A stretch of 64,000 nucleotides of DNA from Pisaster brevispinus. Lineage: Eukaryota; Echinodermata; Asteroidea; Forcipulatida; Asteriidae. The stretch covers positions 7,432,541 to 7,496,540 of the forward strand of contig JAMKCF010000022.1 in NCBI GenBank assembly GCA_023634235.1. The letters are read 5' to 3'. Made by a program: the position numbers and the translations under genes. Shown here piece after piece: positions 10,301-22,300 of this stretch. Each line of letters opens with the position of its first letter. Positions within the stretch are counted from its first letter, which is position 1. A model generated the notes under the pieces. It ran no database searches, was not told the origin of the DNA, and saw only the letters and a list, made by a program, of their open reading frames with translations.

Positions 10301-13300
10301 GGTTTGGGGTGTCTACCAGTTGAAACTGAGCAGTTATTTTTTATTTTCAAGAGGTACTACTTTTATTTCGTAGAGCATTTATTTTTAGCTCCTTCAAAAA
10401 AATAAAATAAAAAATAAATAATCTTGAAAATAATAAGTTACTCTTGAAAAATAAATAAAAACAATTCATCTTATATGTACCATGTGCATGGACCGTTGCA
10501 TATGCAAAAGCTTTTGTATGTTTTGTGTGTTTTTTATCAGCACTATATCTGTCAAAGTTTGTGGAAAAAATATCGTAACATTACGGTACGTGGGGATAAA
10601 ATGCCACTGAAATAGAATAGGCCCCCAAGAGGGTGGATCCAGATGCATAAGGCCCTACTCTTTTCTGGCCTAAATATCTGTTGAATTTTGTGACATTCAA
10701 AATGTATATTTTTGGTATTAGCAAATGTATAAATTGTTCATACCTTCTGTCTGATTCTGTTGAATCAAAATCGACGCTTCAGCCTCATCAAACACACCGT
10801 CGGGTATACTATGTCTGCCTCCCACGAATAATTCCTCGTCATTGTTCACCAATGTATCATCTACCGGTAAGTCACCATCTTCTGCTTTGGAGGCGAAACC
10901 CAGACTGTTAGCCAGACTCACTGACGGCAAGACCTCTACTGCGAGGTTATCCAAGGTCATACTGATGTTGTCTCGTGCAAACGATAGCTGACATTCGAAT
11001 GCCTGAAGAATCTTTGCTGATGACAACCGGTTGAAGGAGAAACTCACATCCGGGACATTCAGGATGTTGTCTACGGATTTGATGACGTTTTTGGTTACCT
11101 AGCAGAGTATACAAGAAACCTTGTGTCATTAAATCCACCAACTTGCAAACTATAAGCAACCCATAAGGAAGACACCAAATCTACGAACTTCTGCCCAAAG
11201 GCCTAGCGTTAATAATAACTTGTAAAAAACACCAGTTCACCATCCCTTAACATGGATCAACCGTACATCCACGTACCTGTACCGAGGGTGACTCTAGTGT
11301 CGCGATGTTCTCCAGGAGAAGTGCTACAAAAGTGATTCCATCGGCAGTGATTCCGGAATGACTCGACACATTAGCTAGAGCCTCGGAAACCTGTTCGACG
11401 TTTTCTTCGTCGATGGAAACCTTCAAATAAAATTAATGTACAATGGGAAACTTGGGTTTCATTTCTGTCGATTTACAATTTGTTTTAACACACAGCCTCA
11501 TTCATAATTTTTTTTGAAGTTTGAAAAGCAGACGTCCACTGACCGCCCAAACCCGTTTCCGATGAAAAATCATTTTACAGACGTCAATAGACTAACTCTT
11601 GGTGGCGCACTTGGTAAGTCAAACTAAAACAATCAATACACATGTATGCTTCGCCCCTAAATGCATTGACCAATCACAGCTGCAAACACGTGCCAATAAG
11701 TTTAATAGTAGGCTTGCACGTTTAAATCCAATGAAAATTGTATAGAAGTTTCCATCAGGATGGATTGCATGACGCATGTTTTGTAAGCACTACCACGAGT
11801 GGACGCTGTTCTTTGATACGATGGGCGGAGCTAGATCAGAGGGTACCCCTAACGTTCCCATACTCTAACACATGTGTTAGAGTATGTGTTAGAGTGCACT
11901 CTAACACTAATTATTATTAACACACTAATTATTATTATTACTATTCTTTTTTTGTTTTTATTTAAGCAATATTTAATTTCAGAAGTACCTCATAAAAACC
12001 CCACAATGAGGACACAAACATTCGCAAAAATGCATCCTTGTGGAGTATTCTTTTGTTCTTTCCTTTGCCCCTGCACTTAACAGTTTCTCCGTAGACGTTT
12101 TACACAACTTTCCTTTGTGGAGTAACCCAGTCTTTAGAATGTTCATGTTGAGACCTTTTGTTTTCTCTTTTTTTTGTCCTTTGTCTCCGTAAGATACCCA
12201 AAATGAGCACAATAGTACAATCACTGCTGCCTTCTGAAACCAGTTGGCTTGGTCAACACATTTTTAAAGCAAGTTATTCGATAATGAAACTAATCAACTT
12301 ACTTGTGACAACACTTGAAGTAGGTCATCCACCTTACAGCTTTCCTCAATAATGCAAATTTTGCCCGTTTGATGAGAGCTTGCATTGATGAAGCAGATAC
12401 ATACATCTATATGGACAAAAGCCAAAACATCATGCATATTAGTGGTGACTTAAAAGAAAAGCTTTTGAGCTAATTCAAGAGAAAAACTTTTGAGCATCTA
12501 TTGTTGTTGATCAAGTTATAAAGACCAAGTCCAATTACTTAAATAAAACAAAAGTTGTTTATCACGAGAACATCAATTTCCAAGAGGCCAAGAATCATTT
12601 CCGGTAACGACCTGTTATGGCGTATGTTCTCGTTAGAGTGAGAATATCTTGAAACAACTGTTCATGGCCCAATTTCATACAGCTGTTAGTGATGGCGAAC
12701 TTCCTTTGCGATGTGCTGCCTAATTAATCTGCTAGCTTTAGAATGCTTAATAAGTTACCTTTTACGGTTACTGTGTATTGACATTCGTCTGTATTGCCTG
12801 CACCATCAGTGGCTGTGCAGTTAATAATGTTTTCACCACGTGCCAATGAGCCGTTGTCATCTGAACATTGAACTGTAGGTTCATTGCCGTCATTATCTGT
12901 AGCTGTTGCTAAGACAATTTCTTGAGAAGAAGTAGGCTCTCCTGTGTCTGCAGGTACGGTCATATCTACAGGACACAATACAGACGGTTTTTCTTCATCT
13001 GTAGAAAAAAATAATAATAAGAAGAAGAGGATATTGTATAGTGAAAGAGTTGAAACTATTGGTACAAAATTTTGTGTTGTTCCTTGTTCAACAAAGAATG
13101 TGTTTCTTTGCCGCAAGAATTTCAGATTTGTCGATAAAACTGTTATTGATTTTAGGTTAATGGATTACTCGTCTGTGAGTAATCTTTAAGGCTTTAGAAA
13201 ATGAGCAGACGGAGGTGCGATTATTGAAAGTTGATATTTTATGTTTGAAGATTTGAAATAGAAGCACAAAATAAGTAAAGATTCTGAACAGTGTGGTAAG

Positions 13301-16300
13301 ACACTGCTCTAGAAATACAAAGGTCGTGGGTTCGAGTCCCACCCGAGTAATATGCCTGTGAAATTTTTACACAGAACTTGGGAAAGTACTGAGTATACAG
13401 TGCTAACACACATCGGTGTAGGGTAAAACCAAAATTAATATCTATTAAAGTGTGCTTTGTTCGTCCCTGGAGTAAAATGTGTTGTTAGCTGATAAAGCTC
13501 GTTTTTTCGTTCAATGACAAAAGTTTAGCCAAAATTTAAGTTTGTGGAAAATAAAATTTTCCTGTCATCACAACCAAGGTTATCAGTTTAATAAACGCAA
13601 AATTAGTAAATCAAAGGTTGTTCCCCCACCCCTATACAGCAAGGTTCTGAAGATTTTTACAGAATAGACATCTTTATCATGTGCGAAAATTGTTCTTCAC
13701 ATCTTGTTTTGTGGCAGGATGTAAACTAAGGAAGCCGAAACATTCTACACGACTTTTACCTTCCAAGGTGATTGTATAAATGCACACACAATTTTTTAAG
13801 GGCAGGATCGACAGCCTCACGCGTAATTTGACTCGGACCTGGTGCCAAAGTTTCCACAATTCGTAGGCCTAGTTGACCGATAAAATCTTGTGATTGTATT
13901 TTATTCCGATTCCATAATGCTGTTTAAAAAGTGAAATGCTTCCATTACGGTAACTATTTTAGACTTTCGTCAACCCCGAAAAGACAGATGTTTGCTGAGC
14001 TTCGATTATTGTTAAGAGTTTCGGTCATTAGTTAACTGTTCCGACCATGGTTTCCAGCGAAAAGAAACTTACTTGTTTTTCGGTTAGGTTTGATTTCATG
14101 GTAGCAGATTCTTTAAAGTTCAAAAACATTTCAACGAAAATCCGTTAAAAGAAAACATTTTTAGCAAACTATTCCACTGTTGCTGATCGAGTCATAAAGA
14201 CCAATTTCCATCACTTAAATAAAACGTAGTTTGTTTATCTTGAGAACATTAGTTTCCAAGAGGCCAATACAGGTTTTGGTTACGACGCTTTATGGCTTGG
14301 TTCTCGTTAGAGTGAGAATATCTTAAAACGATCGTTCATGGCCCGATTTCATGTTACTATTAGTAGTGGCGATCTTCCTTTGCGATGTGAATTAATTAAC
14401 AGTTAAGGGCTGTTGCCAAATTACTCTGCTAGGTTTCTAATGCTTAATTAAGTTACCTTGTACGGTTATTATGTATTGACATTCGATTGAATTGCCTGCA
14501 CCATCAGTGGCTGTGCAGGTAATTATGTTTTGACCAAGTTCCAAAGAGCCGTTGTCATCGAAACATTCAACTGTAGGTTCATTGCCGTCATTATCTGTAG
14601 CTGTTGCTAAGACAATTTTTTGAGAAGTAGTATACTTTCCTCCGTCTGTAGTTACGTTCATATCTACAGGACACGTTATAGACAGTGTTCCGCCATCTGT
14701 AGAAAAAAAACATAGGAGAAAAAGAGAGAAAAGAAACGACATAATGAAGGAGTTGAGACTTTGGTACCTTTCGGATGGTCCAACCCCCACCCCCCCCCAA
14801 TTTCTTTTTTTATTATATCCAATAAAATCGTCTTCTATCACAATTCTTAGTGCTCGATACATCTCTGTAGAGCTATAACCATGCAATAAATTCAGAATAT
14901 GAGTTAAACAAACTTTGGCATATCTCTCTTCTGAACAGTGGAAAGAAACTAAACCACCAACGATTTGCAGATGATATTGTAATCATCTCTGGGGCAGCAG
15001 AAGAACTGGAATAAACGTTATCAGATCTAAATAGGGAGAGCAAGAAGGTGGGTCTAAAGATGAACATGTCAAAAACAAAGGCCATGTTCAACGTAAACGC
15101 AGACAACAAGGAAATCAAAATTGGAACTGAAATATGGGAAACAGTACCAAAATACACATATTTAGGACAAGAAATTTGGCCAGATGGAAACCAGAATTAA
15201 ACAAACACTTTCTGACAGAGAAGTCATTACCAATCTGTCTAAAAATAAAACTTTTTCAACCAGTGCGTCTTTTCAACCAGATGTTCCCTCCCGGACCCCA
15301 CTAATTTAAAACAAAAAGAAATCAATAATATATATAAAACTACAATTAACGTAAAAGTAAAACCCAAATTAGAAGAATTACAAATACGAGGTGTTTGAGT
15401 TTTGCAAATAGCAGGTAAACATTAACGTCTATATAAACAAAATGTATCAGTAGGAACAAAATTTAATTTTAACTAGAGCTTTATAATATACTCTTTTTAA
15501 ACTTCAGGTTTTGACAGAATGTGAGGTCAAATCAGGTTTCACCAAACATTGAAAAGTTCCTCCTACCTTCTTGAACAACTTGAACAGTGAATGAGCAAAA
15601 GGCTTCATTGCCGCTTGCATCTCTGGCTGTGTATATGATGGTATAGGATCCTTCAGTGAAGAAACCAGGACCGCGAGAAGATGTCACAGTAGGATTGGGA
15701 TCAACATTACCCGTTGCAGTTGGGGCAGTCCATGAGATTAATGTTTGTGTTTGTCCTGCTGGAATTGTTACATTGATTATCCCTTGTGGACAGCCTGTAA
15801 ACACTATATTAATATCTGCAATGCCAAAAATAACACTATATTAACAATAAATACTGAAAACAAAAAACTACAAGAAAAGGAGGGTTTCTTCTTTTTTCCT
15901 TTTTTTAATTCTTTGGACGATACAATATACATTAGAGGCAGTACAGGGAGGGAAGGTCAAAAGGCAAAAAACTGTCATCAAAAACGATGTACCCTCCCAG
16001 ATCCCTCTCATTTAAAACAATACAAAACCGATAGTTAAAACAAAACACCGGAAAACCAAAGTTAATGTAACAGTAAAACAAAAGTGGCAAGAATTACCAA
16101 CACTGTTTGGGCTTTGTGAAAAGCAGGTAAACATTCAGATCTTAACAAACAAAATGTATCAGTATGAAAAAAACAACAACTTTAACTAAAAATTGTCACC
16201 TGACAAACACTAGGCGTTCAAAAACACAAACGGGGTTTTAAACTTATACTCAAATACTTGACTGACTGTTCCTGTTATTTTGATAAAGTTGATCTATAAG

Positions 16301-19300
16301 CAATTGCAAGTACAAACTTAGTATTAAAATTAAAATCAAATAAAATGTATAAATTTGAACATAAAGAACATTAAAATGTGCTTGATAATGTGGAATGTTA
16401 TTTAAACTTTATGTTTGAAGAGAAAGCGACATCAAAATAGGCCCAAAACAAATCTAAAAAGATGCCCTACAATAACTTTCACAGACGCAAGGTTTAAATC
16501 AAAACAGCTACATGTATGGTTCTCGCGATATGAAACGTTAAAATAACAAACTCCAATTTAGTGTAATTTGAAAACTGATGACAGCACCATAGATTATCTG
16601 GCATTGAGACTTAAATACGTGTTAAGTTTTAAACTATTTTGGGGTCGCAACAAGTTTTCGGCAACAAGTTTTCGACAAAATAGTATTTTTCAAAATTTGT
16701 CACAGGGCGGTTTTGAGGTTGATAACATCTTTACTCTTATAGTTTAAAGACCTAAAGGTCAATGTTATTATATAAACAGAGAACATGTCAAAATTTCCGT
16801 TAATGTATGCATACATCAAAACTAATATTATTTTCACTTCAACATCCGGTTTTGTCAAAAGACAAGGTCAAGTTGAGGTCACTTCAATGTAACTTTAGTC
16901 AAGCTTTTAAAGACATTTTTTTATGACACAAAGATTGTGAAAATAACATGTACATTAGAAGTGATGATTTCTTAAAGTAGCCAAATTAAGTTTAATGTAG
17001 TGTTACACCTGTTGCATGACAATGTCATCACAACACTCCTGAATCTTCAAGTTATAGTCTAACTGCATATGAAATTTCAAGATGACACTTCGCAACTTTA
17101 AGTTTGCCGTGGACAAAGCTTATTGAAAAGAAAAGAAAAGAAAACATTTCCAACATAAAAAAATACCCCCCCAAAAAACAAAACAAAAAACAAAACAAAA
17201 CAAATTCCATTAGGTGTTTGGCTATGCCTGAACACTAAACTAGAGCTTTATAATATTTAGCTGATTTGAACTTCTGGTTTTGACAGAAAGTGAGGTCGAA
17301 TCAAGTTTCACCAATCATTTAAATTTTCCTCTTACCTGCGTGAATGACTTGAACAGTGAAAGAGCAAGTGGCTTCATTGCCGCTTGCATCTCTGGCTGTG
17401 TAACTGATGGGATATATTCCTGCGGTGAAGATACCAGGGTCTCGAGAAGGTGTCACAGTTGGATTGGGATCAACATTGTCAATTGCAAATGGAGCAGTCC
17501 ATGACACTAACGTTTGTTTTTGTCCTGTTGGAATTGTAGCAGCGATTGGCCCTTGTGGACAGGCTACAAGCCTTGGAGCCACAATATCAACTGCAGTGCC
17601 ATAAATTAATAATAATAGTATTAAAAAATAAGTACAGAAAAGAAAAAAGAAAAAGAAAGAAAAGGGGGTTTATTTAGTTTTTATTCTTTGGACAATACAA
17701 AATACAAGGAGAGGCATTCCAGGGAAAAGCAAAAGTAACAAAAAAACTGTCATCAACAAAAATGTACCCTCCCACACAAGAAACTAAGGGGTTTGTAAAA
17801 CGAACACAGGGGGTTTCGATGAAAACAATAAAATAAATAAATTACAAAAATCAAGCATTCGTACAAGCAAACACAGAGGGGTTTCGGTTAATGAAACAAA
17901 TTGATAACAAATCATGATTTCATTCTGAAAATTACATATCCTGTCCAATAATATGTTAAGTTTGATCATAAACCATTGCTGTACAAACCATATAGAAAGG
18001 TAAAAAAGCATTTTAAAGAAACACAGACTAATGAAAGAATAAAACATATTGTCAAGTAGTTTTGGTACATGTTAAATAAAAATGTACAACTGCTAAAAAA
18101 GGAGTCAATTGCTCTTTAAAAGCAAAATCAGATTTGGGTTTTCCCGATAATTGTGTCAGATTATGAGTTGATTCCATGTGGTTCAGAAGGTAGGATTTTG
18201 TACTTTGAGAACTCCCTCTTTGAACCAAAAGTGACGGTGAAAGTTAGTCATGTTTCTAAATAAATTGTACATGTGCTGGCCATTAGAAAGGACAATGATA
18301 AAGACTTTATGACATTTGGTTCAGGAGATATGATTTTGAATTTGAACCTCCTGTTTAGACCAGAAGGAAAGGTCAAAGTTGGGTCATGATATTGAATACA
18401 ATTTTAAATGTTTGTAGGGCTACAAGAGGGTCAAACGATTATGGCTTTATGACTATATGTAAAACGATACAAGACAGCTAAACAAAAACAAGCCATTTTG
18501 ACATTTGGTCGGGGAGATATGATTTGTTTATTTTGAGATCTTCCTTTTTGTACCAAAAGTAAAGATCCAAGTAGGGTAATGTTTATAAATAAAGTGTTAC
18601 ACACACTGTAAGCTATAAAGGGGCACAAACTTGATGACATGCAGTTCAAAAGTATTAATTTGAAAATAATAAACTTGAATTATGTATCTTGACACCTGAT
18701 AATGTCCAGGTGACAAGCAGATGTCATTTCCGGGACAAAAAATAGTAATCCCATGGAACAAACTATAATTTTGAGAGAACATAAATGTTATTTCGAGAAC
18801 AAAATATTGTCTCCATCTCAGAACAAAACAACAATTCGCGTGAACATAATAATTTGAGGATACAAATTGTATACTTTTGATCAAACAAAATAACATTTTT
18901 AGGGAACAAATTATTATTTTGTGGACACAAATTGTTTTTGTAGTTATACGATCATGTTAGTACAAAAGCCCATTTAGTGCCACTTAATTATATATTATCA
19001 GCGGATTTTTTTTGTTACTACAATTTAATAGTCCGGTGTAACAAATTAGTTGTTACAAATTAGTTTTATGCAACTAAGTAATTCGTAATAACAAATTAAT
19101 AATTCGTAATAATAATTTGTTATTACAAATTAGTTATAAGTTTTATCGCAGTAATTGATTTGTAATAACAAGTTAGTAATTCATTGTTACAAATTAATTA
19201 GCCAGGTTATAAACCATGGATTAATAATCTGTTATAATGAATTAATAACCCATTAAAATGAATTAAATAACTCGTTATGATGAATTAATAATTTGTTATT

Positions 19301-22300
19301 ACGAATTAATTATGTGTTACATTGAATGTGTTATAAGTCGTTATTATAAATTAAAAATATTACTACGCTGAACTATTGGCCCACCTACATGGTGCAACTG
19401 TGCGGCCGTGTGTGATTTTATGATTTTGGCTACTTATTTTGTTGTAACATCTTTGACTGAGGACACCACTCCAAACAGAAGAATTTGTTACAAGTTACTC
19501 TTCCCTGATAATGTATACTTCAGTGGCACAATTGGGCTTTCGTACGTCGGATACATTTTTTTAAAGTATAAAAGAAAACACAGACAAATATTGCCAAGAA
19601 ACCAAATCCCTGCTCAAAATAGGAGGGAAATGTCTGCAACACATCAGAATACAAAGAGCTCTTTAAAAAAGTAAGGAAGAAGATGAAAACCGATATCCGT
19701 AACTTCAACGCAGAGCAGGTAAGAACAAGGTTTAAGGAGAATAATCAGAAAAGAAAAAAACTAGACATCAATTTTGTAGATACAAAAACAAGGTGTTCGG
19801 TGTAGACATGTCCGAGTTAGCGTAAACGTGTCTTAGTACGAAATATTCATAAACGTAATGTGAATGGTGGCTCTAAAGATTTGCAAATTTGAATAAGAAA
19901 CATCGATAAATTAAAAAACTGATGACGTCATCATGATTGCAAACATTTTTTTCATCAAGACTTTGATAACCCCTTTAACCTTTTAATGTGTTTTAAGCAG
20001 TGTATACTCGGTACTTTTTCGATCGAGTTTTGTAAAAAAAAAAAAAAAACACACGCAAATTACTCGGGTGGGATTTGAACCCAAGAGGAGATGTCTTACC
20101 ACCAGGCACCGAACTATTGTGTCTTTGTAGGCAGACAATTGTGCTGACAATTTTGCGAAAAATAGACTAACAAAGCCTCATGCCAAATCAGGCCTCGAGG
20201 ACATTCTGATCAATGAACCGTCTGATCAATGTAGCGGAACAGCCAGCCACGTAGCTTTTTGCATTACACGCAGTAAATGCGGGTCGATACATAGGTAGCT
20301 TTTAACGTCCGATTTCGACCAGAAATTTGGGTCAAATTGGTAACATGACTGCGCAAAAGTTTGAGCTGGCTTACAGACCTACAATCTGATGTAAAAAATG
20401 TTGGGATCAAATGGGGTCACATTTAGTGTATCGTTTGTTCAGTTTTTGATGCCCTTTCCATTGATGTATAGATTGTCAAAATCAAATACAAGATTCTCGA
20501 GTTATGATTTTTTAAAATAATAAACTTTGTGTTATAGTATTTCAATACCTGATGACGTCATTATGACGTAATTGAGGCGGTTAATCAGTATAATAAACTG
20601 AAACCGTAAATCAAAGGGTTTTTCAAATCCCCATTTCAAACAAATACTGAATATGTAAACGTTTTAGACATCACTATTATGTGCAAATAATTGTATTAAT
20701 TTTTGTGTGTGTATCAATGTTAGCTGAGGAAGCCAAAACAAGAAATTTTACCTGCCAAAGTGATTGTACGCATGCACACACAAAGACACATTCTCAAAAA
20801 TGCATCCTTGTGGAGCATTCTTTTGTTCTTTCCTTTGTCCCTGCACTTAACAGTTTCCCATAGACTTTGTACGCAAATTTCCTTGTGGAGCACCCCAGTC
20901 TTTAGAATTTCCATTTGGAGACCTTTTGTTTTCCCTTTTTTGTTTTGTCCTAGGTCTCCGTAAGGTACCGAATATGAGCCCCCCCCCCCACACACACACA
21001 CACACACAACCTTACGGATCGGGTTTTGCGGGGTCCTGCTTTTGTTGTTCTATTAATCCCCTTTCTAAAGAATTCTCTTGTTGGGTCCAGGTTGAACAAA
21101 TAATTCCCTTGTAGAGTCCATTGTTCCATTTTTGAAAATACCCCACAAGGGCGCTTCTGTAAAACAATGATTACCACAAGAAGAATGGGCCATAACGGTC
21201 CTATATTTTTCTACAGAAATCACCTAGTATTGTACTGGTAGTCCCAATTGCTGACCCAGCAATAAACTTCCATGGTAAAGTCGTCTGAAATGGTATTTTA
21301 AATATATTAAGGTTATGGGTTCGTAACCAGAGGTGGCTGAGTTGGTTTCACCTTAATGATTGGAACATGGCGTGACGAAGGCAAGTTGTTGAGGTTATTG
21401 CATGTTCAAACACAGTTTCACATTCTGTTATGTATACATTTGCATAAAGCTTGCTTAACCAACCTATGGTGTGATGTGTATTTTAAGAACCTTTTGTCAA
21501 ATAATTTAATATACTATAATTTAAAATACTCACCCCCTGTTGATACCGAGGATGAACTCAGAAGGTAGACAGTATTTTCTTGAGACACTGCTGCCCTGGA
21601 AACCAAATGATCACAGAACAAGAATAAACATAATTGTGTTTACATTTATATACAACGTTCACATAATATACAAATCAGGTCTAGCTCTTTTTAAAACGAT
21701 CGCCTTCCATCCCAGATGTTCAACGACCTGTTTTTTTAATAGATCCCCTTGCACAAATTATGCATAGACCGAGATCTCAGAGGTCAAACAATTGCAAAGC
21801 GCAAATTTGCAGTTGCCATGCTCAACTCTCAGCCAATCAGTCTTCTTTTACTTTAGTGAGGGCGCTATTTGAGCTCGTGACGTCATACTATGCAAGGGGT
21901 CTGTTACCTTGTACCGTACTGTACAATCTATATTAATTCATAACACAAACAAATAATAGCAATACTCCACGCACAGAAGGAATGCCAGTAAAGCACCATT
22001 TGCCATTTCGTATTACTCTGAAAGCACACTATTCAGGAGTTTCTATTCTTTTCAAAATGCTCTTAATTACCTGATGGAAACTGTTTGAGTTTGAGTTCCG
22101 GGAATGATTGCAATGAACGAGAATGAGAAGGAGACACTTAGCAATGAGGTACTGGAATCATCAAACAAAGTATCTCTGCTTGAATTGCACCCATATACAT
22201 CGAATGGTGGGGCTTGTTCCCAGTAAAAACTTGAACTTGGGTCAGCAGGATTCGACAAAGACCCTTGCATGATTATCACTGAAAAATTCTCACGGTTGGT

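Larger units (their letters stand above)
17591..21533 (-). other. Gene A intron 3 (about 3.9 kb)
   Basis: No coding sequence is recognised. It holds degenerate long-period repeats around 18170-18600 (recurrent ATTTGGTTCAGGAGATATGA and ACCAAAAGTAAAG-like blocks), an AT-rich short-period repeat near 19020-19350, a tRNA-like SINE piece near 20058-20123 and a hairpin repeat cluster near 20760-21170. Confidence 0.6.

Noticed and set aside
10107..10373. Plus-strand open frame conserved between gene A and gene B (also 30605-30871)
   Set aside because: It lies mostly antisense to a GAIN exon. Its conservation follows from the duplicated coding exon on the minus strand.
12944..13189. Plus-strand frames next to HYR exons, repeated through gene B (for example 35021-35233 and 37807-38037)
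   Set aside because: Antisense of HYR 5' ends plus intron sequence. The repetition reflects HYR duplication, not a gene.
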